Source: Asterionellopsis glacialis (lineage: Eukaryota > Bacillariophyta > Plagiogrammaphyceae > Rhaphoneidales > Asterionellopsidaceae). Taken from it: a stretch of 58,518 bases of DNA. The notes below the pieces were generated by a model that was not told the origin of the DNA, made no database searches, and saw only the letters and a list, made by a program, of their open reading frames with translations. A program made the position numbers and the translations under genes. Shown piece by piece: positions 22,441-35,343 of this stretch (the stretch's first letter is position 1; each line of letters begins with the position of its first letter). The DNA is taken from the NCBI GenBank assembly GCA_014885115.2, contig WKLE02000019.1, forward strand, positions 1 through 58,518, written 5' to 3'.

Positions 22441-22913
22441 CTTAGAGTGAAACTATAATAAAATCATTAATATTCAAATGAACACAACCCTTCGGTTGTG
22501 CATATGTTTCTCTTGTGATTATCTCTCTTCTTAACTCTTTTTCTAATTCTCTCTTTTGACTTTCTTTTTACTCTCTCTTTAACTCTTTTACTTATTTTGT
22601 GGTGCAGTTATTTAGAAGTACAATGAACTGATTTTGATTACTATCCAACAGGAGTAGTAATTGTACTTGGGCGCAACATAACTTGCCATTTGCAAACTTA
22701 ACGAAATGGCCTCTTCGCTTACTCCCTTGCACAGATTATTGTATCTTGCCTTGCTATGTTCACTTGCATTCTCACTTGCTTCGTACGGAAGACCAAGAAT
22801 ACTTCATTTTTTGTTCGAATGCCGTAAAACTTTTTGTTTAATTGAGGAAGATCTTGCAACCCTGAGGCTCAAGCTCAAGTTCTTCTACATTTGATTGGAC
22901 TGAAGTCACCTGG
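22441..22913. other. Region between small exons and ATPase stop
   Basis: About 470 bases, with CT-rich runs on the plus strand (22510-22590). On the minus strand, 22838-22913 stays open and coding-like directly beyond the ATPase stop (see the findings). A 62-codon plus-strand frame at 22706-22894 with a hydrophobic N-terminus overlaps that stretch and is not called. Confidence 0.4.
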
Positions 22914-25900
22914 TCAAAAAAATTCGGAACTTTCTGTTGTTGCTGGGCTGCTAAAAACCTTGGCGTACTTTTCATGCAGTTGACTTACTTTTGCCATTGC
23001 TCCCCAATCAGCGTAGGCCATTTCAGCCTTTCGGATATAGTAAGCACCGTCTTCACTGTTCTTACAGTCTGTGAACAAGAAATCAGCGTACCGTTCGTTG
23101 GCTAAAGCAGCATCGTGCAAGAAACCCCCTCTTGTACAAAGTGCTATAGCCTTGCTATACAATACACTAGCCTCGTCTTTCTTATTTTTTAGAGCTGCTT
23201 CCTCAGCTTGTAGCAGAGCTAAATAATGAATGATATTGGGATTACCAGCCTTTAACCAGTCCTTCAGTTGCTTCTTAACGGCCATGGCAGCTCTTTTGTA
23301 TTTTTTCTTCTTCTTCTTTCGAGCTGTCGCGTATAGTGAAATTCCACGACAAAATGCCTCCGGAAAGGAATAAAACAAACCTGGAGATACTTTATTAAAG
23401 ATGTTTCCCTGTTTCAAAGCCAATTTGGCCCCCAATCGATATTCACCCATATACGCATAAATAAAGCTTTTTTTTAATTGGAACTGAACCATGGATTTTG
23501 GATTAGTATTACCTTTGCAGAATTTATCTTCATTCATGATTTCCCCGGTAAGCTTAAAGACATCAGGAGATAACCCCATTAAGTTCAATACAGTCTGTAG
23601 TAGAGTTCTTGTATCTTCACTTGCTTTATTTTGATTATACTCTTCCATCTGAGGTAAAGCTGCACGGCAATCTGCCTCGATGGTCTGCAATGACTTCCCC
23701 GTTACCAATAAAGCATTGATACGGAAGTACATACACCACATGGCAGCTTGTGTATCCCCCCCCTGTAATCCTTGTTGATATCCCTCCAACAAGGGCTTTA
23801 AGGAACTTCGTAATGGTTTCGTCCACGGAATAACCATTCCATAAGCGAGCTGGTGTATCCTGGCGTAGTTTGTTTTGGCACTGAGTTTCGTTTTATCGAT
23901 ATTCAGACCATATTCCGCCAATTTTGTTCCACCTTCATAATCCTTATGAGCTATAACGAGAGTAAACCCAACCGTCACTAAGACTATGGGGGTCAAATCG
24001 CAAGTCCCATACTTCATTGTGTATGACAGAAATCGGTCCGAAATAATTAAAAGTAGAGCTTTATTACCTGAGTAATAAGATAAAGTTAACAACCTATCAA
24101 GTAACTTCATTACTTCGATTTTGGATAAATCAGTCATGACCTCCAACTTATCAACATCTTCGTTGGATGGGATTATATCACCCTTCTTTAACTTATTATA
24201 TGTTTTGACGGCCTCCAAAGTTTGACCTATAGTATCAGTAGGCAACGGACAATCTAATTGTGCTAATACCTCTAAACATAGATCATTTGCTTCTGTGAGA
24301 TTTTTTTTGTTAGCTCTCCCACCAACAGATAAGGCATCTATAAGGGCACAGTACACTCGTATTTTGTCCATGATATTTTCAGCATTATCCAAGACTTCAT
24401 CGCAATAGTACTGAACACGGTCCATACGACCACAAATAAATTCTGTTTCAACCAATATGGTATACAACTCCAATGTTAACTCGTATTCGGTATACCATGA
24501 TGTGTTGCTGTCGGATGGTAATAATTGTATGCCGGCTTTAGCATAATTAGCAGCAGATGCAAACGCACCGCCAACCTTGGCCTTTTGTGCTGCAGCCAAG
24601 TTCAGTTTCGCAATTTGACGTCGGACAGAAGGATTTGTGAATTGTGAATTTGGGTTTAAAAGATTGACCAAGACAAATATTGTAGATTCCACCTTTTGTT
24701 TGTCATCTTTAATATTTCGATACAGTGACATGCCAATATCAAATTTAATTGCAGGTAATTCTTCTTGAGGTATTAGAGACAGGGCAGCTTCTTGAACCTT
24801 GTCGTGAACCCAAAAATATTTTGTTTTGTCACTCGTCCGTTCTAAAAAGTTTTGCTTTACAACATTATCCAGTAATTTTTGAAAGGAAGATTTTTTGTGC
24901 TGTCCATTGTCATTACTTTTTCGTTTCTTGATTTTTGATTTTTTCCATACCAATTTCAAAAAGCGTTTTTCAAATTTAGATCCCAAACATGCTGCCAATT
25001 GCAACAAAATTTGAGAATCCTTGGGTAATTTATTAATTTTGTATTTCATCAAATCAACAACGTTGTCAGTTGATGTTGTTGATTCAGTGATCTCGCTCAA
25101 GTTCCATTTCCATGTCATTAAACCAAAGTTATAGGTAAGCAAGCGTTCATTCTTCAACATGGCGATGAATACAATGACAAAGAAGGCATTCCCCTGTGTA
25201 CGGGAATGCACGAGTTTTGCTAAATCGTATGTTTTGGCTGGATCATCTTCACCATCGAAACTCAATAAGGCTTGTAGAATTTCATTGACTTGATCAATAG
25301 ATAAGTTATGTAGTTCCATTTCTTCAATATGAAACCTGTCACGATGACTTGTTGATTTTAATTCCTGTAATAGTTGCTGGAAAAAGTGTATCCCACTGAC
25401 ACCATCCCCATTGGCATTCTCTTGTTCTTGTTTCAACACGGGCGTTACCATGTTTTCCACATCTTCACGACGATAACAACCAATCATTAATAGTGCACTC
25501 TTATTTTCACGATCGGAGATTAAATGTTTTAGTAATTGTAAACTAGCCACGTCAGCCCATTGCAAGTCATCCAATGCGATTGTAACGATCGGAAAGTGAT
25601 GACATACCAACCGAAAGAAGAATCGAAATGCGTATTGTATTTGCTGATTTTGGGCATCCAAATTTGTCCCTGTTTTATCTTTTGTTAAACTATCACGAGG
25701 AATCATTTTGACCGTACGTGGACCATCCTCCTCCCCGCCTTCAGTTGCATTTACTATATCCCATACTTCAGGTAAGACACGTGTCAAATACTTTAATCCT
25801 GCACCCTTGGATTGAATTAATTGACTTTGTATAGATTTAAATGTTTGTAATCGTTGCTGGTGTTGTTCCTCGATAGATGNNNNNNNNNNNNNNNNNNNNN

Positions 25901-27190
25901 NNNNNNNNNNNNNNNNNNNNNNNNNNNNNTTTTGTTCTTGTGACTGGTGGTAGTAGTATTATTCGATGATGATAATGATGATTTCTCATGATGGATATTC
26001 AATCTGTTTAAATGTAATATACCTTGTACAATGGCACGACATGCAATAATGATAGCTGAATACGGTTCGTTTGATTTACCAAAATCAAATTTACCACCCA
26101 CGTATAACCCACCCTTGTTTAATACTCGATCTTTAATGGACAGCGCCAGTTGCGTTTTACCTGTACCACTGTACCCTTTGATTAACACTAAATTGCGGTT
26201 ACAATTTTTGGTACTTGTGGTGTTGGGTGCGCATTCTTGTGAGCATGGTGCAGTATCCGTAACACTTCGATTACTTCCTGTACGTGTAAGGGAGGAGGAG
26301 GAGTTTGGTGATCCTACCACGGAACGATTGAAAGATGAATTAGATAATCCACTTTTGGAACTTGTATTCATATTGTTGTTGCTACTGCTGCTGATGATGT
26401 TGAAGGGAGTCGCAATAGTACCACTTGTTGTTGTTGATGTTGCCGCTAAAGTGATTCGATCGACGCATTCTTTTAACCATTGCATTTGTACTTCAAGACC
26501 TATCAAACCAACTGCTTCGTATTTCAATTTATTAATTGTAAATCCTTTTGTTAGTTCTTTCTCCATGGAATCACCTTCTGCTGCAGAAGCAGATGGGATA
26601 CGATGAGGTTGTGAAACTATCATGAGGGGTTCTGACAAAGATTCAGTATTATTGTCATGACTACCTGTACTTGTATTACGTCGAGTAGTAGCACTAGCAC
26701 TAATAGCGCAAATACTGGCACGCAAATGACGATTGCGTCTCGTACTGGAACCCATAAAGTGATTGCTACAACTCAAATCGTTTCTCCCAAACATAGGTGG
26801 AATAGCAGCTGCTGCATGTGTGGATAAGGATGTGCTGGAGGAGGACGGTGGTATTGTCGGTGAATCATCATTATGGTTTTTGGTATCATTGAGTTTTGTG
26901 GATGGTGGTGTTGTCGGTGGGGATCTGGTCATTTCATTTACAGTTGGTCTTGTAGTAAGGTTGGTACTGGTGTCATAGGATGCAATTCGACGAAGAGGAG
27001 TGACAGAACTACCATGTTTGGCTAAAGAATCAATAATGGTGGTAGTTGTTTCCATAGTCGTAGAAACAGTGCTGACAGTACAGGTTGTAGTCATGGTACA
27101 AGTATGTTCTTGTTCACGATCCACATCGTCGGCATGTCCTCCTATCTTATTCTTCATCTCGGGTATTTCTGGTGAAGGAGAAATCATCAT
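22914..27190 (-). CDS. Large P-loop ATPase (Orc1-like AAA/AAA_16 type) with helical repeats
   Basis: One gene is interrupted by an assembly gap (25880-25929), which breaks the frame artificially; coding runs up to both edges of the gap. The ATG at 27190 (MMISPSPE) is chosen, since the frame opens further upstream only with a GTG. The N-terminal 260 residues are Ser/Thr/Asn-rich. The ATPase domain has Walker A GYSGTGKTQ (near 26150-26178) and Walker B VTIALDDLQWAD (near 25552-25585), followed by an ELxxLSxDQVNEIL-like helical region. The remaining 700 residues are helical, TPR-like, ending AYADWGAMAKVSQLHEKYAK. This layout matches the 'predicted ATPase' regions found with kinase and GAF/histidine-kinase modules in signalling proteins such as PknK; no kinase domain is visible here, so it is probably a regulatory ATPase. 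Its partner is unknown. The stop follows a seven-A run (22916-22922, plus strand). Confidence 0.82.
25880..25929. other. Assembly gap (50 N) inside the ATPase gene
   Basis: Fifty undetermined bases between the Walker A part and the rest of the ATPase coding sequence. Both flanks are open in one continuous minus-strand product, but the gap size puts them in different frames. Confidence 1.
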
Positions 27191-30009
27191 ATTATGAACA
27201 TCAAGCAACAAACAAACACCTGTGCCGCTGCTCTTTTTGGATGGTCTTTCTCTCTCCTTGGCCGCTTTACCAACCACGCATGAAACAAAATAACAAATAC
27301 TTGAATGAATCTGTCACACCCGAAATTGGGCTTTCTTGCTTTCGGTGATGGCTTTTTTTTCTGTCCCTCTCGATAAAAGAGTATCTACTTTCAATATATC
27401 TTTAGAAATTGCTACCAGATAATTAGTACAGTAAAGGGAGTTCTACAATTTCTTATACCGGAAACAATACAGATAGTAGTCTGTCGTTCTACGACTAAAC
27501 GCAGATTAAATAGTGTAGAATTGACTATTGCCCTCGAGCTGTACACTAATTACAATAAGTATCATTCTGGTCTGGGAGCAGATTGGACATTCGGAAAAAC
27601 AAAATAATGTGTCCTTGATGGGCTAGATCTTTTAAGATGCGAAGTGAAAAGTATACCAGGTGAATCATATTATGGCACTGTATACATACTAATTTTTCCA
27701 ATCTGTCTTGTGGAAGAAGAAACGAGAAGCTTCGCTTTCCAGGAAACGGAAAATATTATTTATTACCAGTCCATTACCGAGCAGGAACTAAAACATCATT
27801 CGCTACGAACTTACGGGCCGAGTGAGAAGTATCAACTATCCGAAGGAGAAGGTACAAAAACATACCCTTGGTGATCTTAATACGATAGAGGTCCTACTGA
27901 TTCTACCGTAAGGACATGAGATACCTTTAGGCCTTACCTGGTAGGGCGGTCGTGAATGTACGATGTGAGGGGTGTACCTTTCCTTTTTACAGGAAAACAT
28001 TGATGACAACGATCTTCAATATAATGATGCAAGATTCTGTCAACATATTCTTTTATAAAAAATTAGTCCTACTGTACCTACATAATGTTCTGTGGTCATC
28101 CAATAATCCTAATACTACGAATTTTAGTCCTTTGTACTGTACCTGGTAAAAGGTAACAGAAGCGGCTCATGCAACTGATTCGTTCCTCATCTCACACAGT
28201 GGTTCTACAAGAAAATGTTTCTTCTTATTCTTTTGCTTAATTCCTTGATACACAACATGTACTAGAAGAGAAACAGAATGAAGAAGCATGTGATTCAAAA
28301 GAACTAACACAGTAGCTCAACAATATACCTCAACAATACCACAATATCCTAGAAAAAGTGATAGAACAACTCACCATACCTAGTAGATCATCATAACCCT
28401 TGCCAGATCCCCCCAAAAGAAAAGAGCCACTTCCTTCTTCCTGTTTGCTTACTATACAACATTCAAAGAGGTGTCTATGACAATATTAGGAGAAAGATCA
28501 GCCAAGATCCAAGAAATCATGGTAGACAACATTGATCAATTAAGTACAGAGCTTCAAGCTAAAACAGTTGAACTTAAATGATACTGCTGTGTTAATAATA
28601 GTCCCTAAAGACCACAGGCAGATTACAACTCCTCATTCAAAATGGTTCTATGCCCCCATCAACTCAAGTAAAGAAATTCAAGTTGATATGAATTTTATAA
28701 ATGATTAAAATAAATAAAAATATAGGCTTGTTAACCATTAAGGCTTATAATATGTCAGTACTTATTACTGTTGGACTTAAGGTCATTCTTCTGGTATACT
28801 GTTTGTAATGTTGGTATTGTTATTATACCTGATACTTCAAATAATAATCATTGCAACCAGGATGGAGGGAATCTGGTACTAAAATGTTTTTATAGAGTTT
28901 TTACGCATCTTGAACCTAAACCAAAACTATAGGAAGAGCCCTTCAAACCCATCTTACATTTCAAATATGAAAAGTCACCCTTAATGTAACAGTAACAGGT
29001 AAATACTACCACTACAGTCATTTTTTCCATAAATTTTCCCTCAATAAGACGGGATTAGCATTATTAGTAATTTTCATGTTTTGACTGGGTTCTTTTTGGT
29101 CCAGCCATACATGACTGGGAGGACAAAATGACATCATTTGACAAAATTATTTAAGGAACTCTTCAAATCCAACACCCAGAGGAGAAATGTTTTGTCCCAG
29201 TATAGTAATAGAATGCTCACAGAGGGACAACCCCCACCCTTCCACCCTTTGCAATCATAACAGCTTCTCCAGAGCATATACAACAGCACACAGCACATAA
29301 CCTCCTTCTGACACAATCATGCTGCAGTAGTAGATAGTAAGATTCAAGAACATCTAGATGAAGATCAGCATACTACTATAACAATAACAATCCACTCACT
29401 TACAGCTCTCTGACCCCATTAGAGGGGTCGAGCAATTTTCTTCCCGATTGCTTGGTTTTCCGAATTTCAGAAATCCCGAAATGACGTACTAACAACCAAT
29501 CAAAAATCAGTATTGCGTCGCTCGCAAAGTCATACTTTCAAATTATCTTTAACGCGTAAAAACAAGATTACAGATCAAATTCAGGGAGTGAGAAAAATAC
29601 CCCTTCAAAAACACACCAAGTCCAGAAAACAAGAAGAATACATCTTTAAAACGGTAAAGTTATTACTGACGTGTAGATCTCATGGAATTAGCTATGTACT
29701 CTTTTTCAAAAGACCAGGTTACAAAATGAAGAATCCTTTAAAAGATGAGAGATCATTTATATGTGTCTCGAAAGTGTGCCCCATTCGTTGAGGTGAGTTT
29801 CTTCCTGCACTTTGTGGGTTAGTCAAAGTCTTGTGTAACTGACACGACAAACAGCTCACAGAACATGTGTTTTGAATTTGGAAAGGGTGGATGAAGTCAG
29901 TCATCTGAAATGTTTTGGTTCTATATGTTGTAATACATTTCTCTCTTTAGCTAGAGTACGAGTACAGTAGTTGGTCGTTAGTAGAGACATATAAAATCTC
30001 TAACTCTCT
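27191..30009. other. 2.8-kb intergenic region with decayed coding-like stretches
   Basis: The longest gene-free stretch. It is AT-rich, and no frame is convincing. Around 28450-28580 the plus strand reads 40 codons without a stop (SMTILGERSAKIQEIMVDN and onward) before a TGA, which may be a relic of a mobile element or a gene. Motifs TTACCTGGTAG (27934-27944) and GTACCTGGTA (28139-28148) belong to the recurring intergenic motif. No terminal repeats, tRNA or transposase motif were recognised. Confidence 0.4.
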
Positions 30010-33000
30010 CTAGACTGCAACCAATGATATCATTTCATCATCATCATCCTGTTTAACATCAAACTCGTCATGATTCTCTATCAGCATTTCATGAGTATTG
30101 CTATTTTCACTTGGTATTGCTGTGGCTGCTGCTATTGTTGTTCCCTCAATCTTTCCTGCTTCCCAGTCCTCGATTGTTTGTAAAACGTTCTCATTGTTTA
30201 CAGGACTATCAGCTTCTTCTTGTTCCCAATTATTATTTGCATGCTGGGGGATACCAGCACCACATTCTTCTTCGACAAATGCATCATCATTACCATCAAC
30301 ACCCTTGTCATCATACGGATAAAGTTCTTCTTCGGTATCGATAATTCTATAATCTCCTGGCAACATTTCTTTTATGGCCATGCCATCGATCTTGCATTTT
30401 TCAAGTTCTTGCTCGACATCGGTATCCCACGAGTCCAGAGTTATCCGACGACCATTCAACTTAAGCATATGTGACACCATTGTCTTTTTGATAGCGACAC
30501 TTACATTGTATGCCACGATACCAACTATTCGCCATTGTGTAGTCCATGTTTCTGGGTCTTGACGACGTTCTTCACAAACACGGATAACCTCACTACATAA
30601 AAACATACCTTCGTTAGGAAAATGAAGGGCCTGAAAGCAATCTGCTCGACATAGTATGACAAGTGCTTCCAAGGGTGTACATTGTTTCATCGATGACGGG
30701 AGAGGATATTTAAATTGATCATCACTTGAACCACGTTTGGGTCCCTGACTAGCAAATATAGCAGCTTGTTGCATACAAAGGAATGGATTACTACATGCTT
30801 CATTGGCAACCATTTCCAACAAAGCTAGGGCTACCTGTAAACTAGCTTTTTGGAGTGCACCAATAGTGAAACAACTCCGTAAATGACACATAGCTTTATC
30901 TACCTTTTGCATAGCTTGTGTACCACTATCTGTAAGCTTTTGACTGTGCTGTTGCTGGTGCTCTTCTTCTGAAGCAGTAGTAGCTCCAGACCACTCGGCA
31001 TTCAAATACGATGCCGGAATACATATATAGTCAGAGAATAAAGGCTTTTCTCTCTTTGATAAACTTGAAGGTGATATAGCTGAATCTTTCGATTTTGCCT
31101 GTGATCGTTGACGAGGCTTGCTTGGTGGGCCTCTCTCAGAATACTTGCGCCAGTCAACTCCTTTGACCCTCCGACGTGATCCAGCTGCATTGGTTCCAAT
31201 AGATGAATCCCATAGTTTCATATCTAGACAAAATTGACTCTGCATTGGAAAAAGAGCACACGGGAGTTAATGAAATGGCTAGAAAGCAAACCACCTTCAT
31301 CATGAAAGACTCAAAGAAGTCTCGTGATTTTATAGGAGACTTACCATAGGAAGTAAAACACTGAGGGCGGTCCGAATTAACGCGTCCTTTGAATCTCCCT
31401 CGGAGGAACATGCCGATTGTAGACAAGCATCTGATAAAGCAAGCAGGATTTCTAGTGCATCCTTTTCTCCATAGATTGAAATTGTTTCGCTGCTGCTCTC
31501 AGTTTGCAGCCTTTCCATCGCTGATTCGTACCATTCAGCTTCTTTCACTTGTGACAGTTCCTCTCCCACGTTCAAAGAGGAGGTCCAAGGTAAAAAGCTC
31601 TGTATCTCCGCCCATTGACGACATAATTCATATTGAATATCCTCACTAACAAAACCAGCAACTCTTTGGTTCCGAACAATCTTAACACCAAAAAAATTGC
31701 AATCGCCTCTCGGTCGAAGCCAGTCAGTACTAAATTCATCTGCCTCCCAACCTGAAAAGAGCGATGCATTACAAGCGACGCAAAGATTGTGCACCCGCAT
31801 TGAGACTGCCTGTTGCCAAGGAGTTTGCCAAGTACTGGGGATTGGAAATTCGGTCCACGACTCGCTCGCTGACCCGTCTGCTGATTGACTGTCGAGCTCA
31901 GGGATCTCAGCTCCGCATACAAAGGATAATATTTCCTTTAAATTAGTTGACAATTCTGCAATTAATGAATCATCCTTAGCCTGGTTGTCCGTGTTATTCT
32001 CACATTTTCGCAAAACTTGAATTGCACGGGAACACACATTCAGAACCTGAAAAATAGATTATAGGCACGGTCAGAAAATTTGGCAGAAATTAGGTCGAGG
32101 GAAACAGCAATTTGCTCAAAGACCTACCTCAATATTGCTCGAACGAATACTCCCATCTTCGGGAAGACTCCATAACCAGTGATTGTATTTCGAAACAAAT
32201 GAAATAGCAGAAAGGGATACCGATACAGCTTCTTTCACTTCTTCGGGTGGTGTGTCGTGTGTCAAGCCAACAAGCTGTTTATCCAGTGTGCAGCACATCA
32301 TTCGGGTAGCAGCGACAAGTATGTTAAGAGTTTCTTCTTGTTTAGAACTGCCGCAGGCCGACTGGCTTGTCTCGCTACGGGCGAGCTTATCCATCAACCC
32401 TTCTTCTTCCATGCGATCAATCTGTTTCTTGAAAAACTCGTCAAAGCGGTCAGCCCAATCATTCTCCTTCCCAGTCTTCTGGAGAACATCAGCAACAAGA
32501 GAAAACGCTGATATCTGCTGCAACGGACCTGTTTTTGTACGTCGAAAGAAATCCCATTCTAGCTCGTGACTAAGGCCGTTGTCCATCTTTTCGTGAGTTT
32601 TACTTTCCAACTGTAACGCATCTACATCTTCGATACACTTTGAAGCCACATACTTTCTCCCACCTTGGCCTATCAAAGATATTGCATAAAGTACTCTGAT
32701 TTCAGGTGGAAGGGATCCTCGTTTGAGAGATTCAAGCAGTTCCATGTTTTTATCAATTTCTTCGTCGTCTGAAAGGTATACATGTTCGCTTGCGTCGTCG
32801 TCGCTCTCTTCTGCGTCTTCCCTAATCTGAAAATCCAAGAGCCCAAAATCACAAACAAACAATTAGCAATAATTTACATTCCAGAAAAAGGTGAACAGCA
32901 CCGAGTTACCACGAACCTCGTCATAATGCTCAAAAGTTAATAAAACAGATTCTTCCGTGCTTTGTTGCTTCTGATCGAACGCGTTTAGAGATTCCAATTT

Positions 33001-34900
33001 GCGTTCGCATAAAGAAGCACGCTCTTTGAAGTAAGAAGATACCGCTTCGCCCACCAGGGCGCCACATTCGTATAACTCAAGCTCAAGGCATAGCTTCATC
33101 AGTTCGGAGGCGATTTTGGTTACAGTTGAGCAAGACGCTGATAGCGGGACCAAGTCTTTTTGTGATGTTCCACCAGTTTCCACAACTTGCGCACCGGTAG
33201 AATCGTCTAGCTCCTCTCTACGCTGATAAAATTCGCCCACAAGCCGCACAACTGCTGCCTTATGGCTTTTAACAAGTTCAACCCGAATACTTAAACGATC
33301 AGTTGCATCCGACCCAGAGGCATCAAGTTCCATTTGCTCAGTTTCCTTATCAAAAGCCAGCAGGGCACTTCGATTTGAATCGAGAAGATTCTTCTTTTTC
33401 CTTTCGAATTCGGCGGTTAAAGTCGAGAGCGATGAAACTGCTTCTGAGACCCATGGCTCATCGACTATGTTCTCATCGTCTTCCTCCGGCACAGATTCAT
33501 TATCTTCACCTTCTTCCTGTTCGACATCTAGTTCACCGTCGCCATCGACGTCCACGCGTCCCGGCGTATCTTTGCCGTCGACAGTTTCGTCGGCAGCAGG
33601 AGTAGCTTTGTTCGAATCTACATGCCACCGATCATTAGCGGAGACGCCTTCTGTATTGCTATCCCTACCATACATACTTGCCCTCTTCCTCGTCCACTCA
33701 AGAAGATGAACGCAACTTTTCGAACCGGCTGCAGCTTCTAAAGCTAGACATAGCGACTGGAGTCGTCGTTCCCGCCAATCAAAAGTCTGTGAATATTTTC
33801 TCAACCACCGACGAAACATATAATTTTGATTCGCTAGGATCCCCTTGTTCCATTGCATGCACTCGTGTCCAATACGAAGCATAAGGTCTGAATAAAGTGC
33901 CCATATTCGGAAGCTCCGGTGAAGTTCGTTGTACGTGGTAGATACTCCCGTTCCATTTTCCCCGCGGTTTTTCAAGTCTGTAAGGATTGTCAAGGCTTCC
34001 GAAAGATTTCCAAGCTCCATATGTGATACTGCTAACTTTGCCGGTATGTCAATTCCCGGCGGTCTCAAATTGTCGGCAGAAGTATAGTCTTGCTTAGCTT
34101 CCTCAAGCCATTTTTTCTTCTCTGCTCTGGTTTCCTCGCGCTCGACGTGAGACAAGCAGGAAAGCCCAAGCTTTTGGGAGCAAAGGTCAACAATTTCTAT
34201 GGCAGTGTCGGCAGCTCGTACCCAGAGAGTGAAGTCTTTTTTGCATAATAAAGCTGAAACGTGATAACCACCATATGCCTTCTTTGCAAGACCGATTTGT
34301 CTCGATATCGAATCAGCTTTTGCTTCTTCAGCGAGTTTTGGTGAATCGGACACAGCATGGACTTGAAGCCCATCGATTTGTTCAATATTAATGCCATCGG
34401 CCTTTTCTTCTTCATTTTTTTGGCTTTCATGGAGCATATTCTCGTAAACCATGCCTAGTGATGAGTAAACCTGTGGAGCAGCCGGTGCATCGCCTGCGAC
34501 TGCTTTCAGTTTTTCGATAGCAATTTTCGGTAAGCCCCGTGCATGTGCACCAAGAGCATCTCCGTGTCTCTGTGACATTCGATAAGACTTGAAATCTCGT
34601 AATCGGTGCATAATTCTGGTTCTTTTTTTTGTTGTAGAGCTCCTTCTGGAAACAGCACCACTTCCCCGCCCCGTTCTTTCTTTGAGAGATGCCACAGACT
34701 CCGCAACTGAGCTGTGTTGAGCTGTAGATGGACTTTGGTAAACGTTGTCGTTTTCAGCGCCACCACCACCACCATCATCACCATCATCATCATCATCAAA
34801 TTCTTCATTTTCCTCATCCGCCTCATCAGGCGCTACGTCATCTTCGTATACTTCTTCTTCTGCGCCACTGTCCTCATCCTCACCACCGTCCTCCTCGGGT

Positions 34901-34939
<39 letters not shown>

Positions 34940-35343
34940 ATTTCATTCTCATCGATTACATCTTCTTCTTCGATGTCGCCATCGTCGCCTTCTTCTTCTT
35001 CGGCTACCCTGTCGGGTGCTTTCCCGCCGAATAAAAAGCTCCCCTGAATAACATCGTCTTCGAACGCCGCCTTTGACCCACGAAGTCTCTTTCCATGTTC
35101 TCCGTCTTCTTCTACAACGCTAATAGCAAGCTGTCGTCTATCTACTTTTTCAAGTTCCTTTCTTTTTTTGGTTCGAATGAGGCTGACCTTTCTTGGTAGT
35201 TTTCGCCGTAAATTTCCTGATTTATCTGTTGCATGTTCAGCAAGTTCTATTTCGCTGTGGAGGGAGTTTAGCTCTGCCCGCATTCGATCTTTCCTCGCTT
35301 TGCGCACATCATCTTGTGCACGTTCATCATCGGACTCCTGCAT
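30010..35343 (-). CDS. RNA polymerase III factor TFIIIC, TPR subunit (GTF3C3/TFC4-like)
   Basis: This subunit of TFIIIC bridges A-box recognition and TFIIIB recruitment at tRNA and 5S genes. Four exons, 32917-35343, 32128-32826, 31345-32046 and 30010-31239, are separated by introns of 90, 81 and 105 bp, all phase 0. The product has 1,685 residues, versus about 890-1,030 in human and yeast. An extremely acidic region, with a DEDEDEDEDE run coded by GTCCTC repeats, precedes HRLRDFKSYRMSQRHGDALG. TPR-like helices follow: HARGLPKIAIEKLKAV, QVYSSLGMVYENML, AKKAYGGYHVSALLC, and LAVSHMELGNLSEALTIL. That order (acidic N-terminus, then TPR arrays separated by a loop) fits tau131/GTF3C3. The C-terminal exon contains weaker helical repeats and an acidic tail ending EMISLVAV. 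The identification is by pattern; another large TPR scaffold is the alternative. Confidence 0.75.
34903..34938 (+). repeat. GTCCTC hexamer repeat (six copies) coding an Asp/Glu run
   Basis: Six exact tandem GTCCTC units. Read on the minus strand inside the TFIIIC gene they encode an alternating Glu-Asp run, part of a longer acidic tract (about 34740-35000). Confidence 0.95.

Noticed and set aside
22706..22894. A 62-codon frame with a hydrophobic start resembling a signal peptide
   Set aside because: It overlaps, on the opposite strand, a better coding-like continuation of the ATPase; no homology clue.
29513..29791. A 92-codon lysine-rich frame in the large intergenic region
   Set aside because: It starts with TTG and has neither conserved motif nor splice context.
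27191..30009. tRNA or other small RNA genes in the long intergenic regions
   Set aside because: I looked by eye for the conserved GGTTCGAAT-type arm on both strands and saw no convincing cloverleaf; a covariance search would be needed to exclude them.
34714..35051. Plus-strand frames of polySer, polyHis/Arg and Val/Leu opposite the TFIIIC acidic tract
   Set aside because: They are mirror images of the Asp/Glu codon repeat in the real minus-strand exon.
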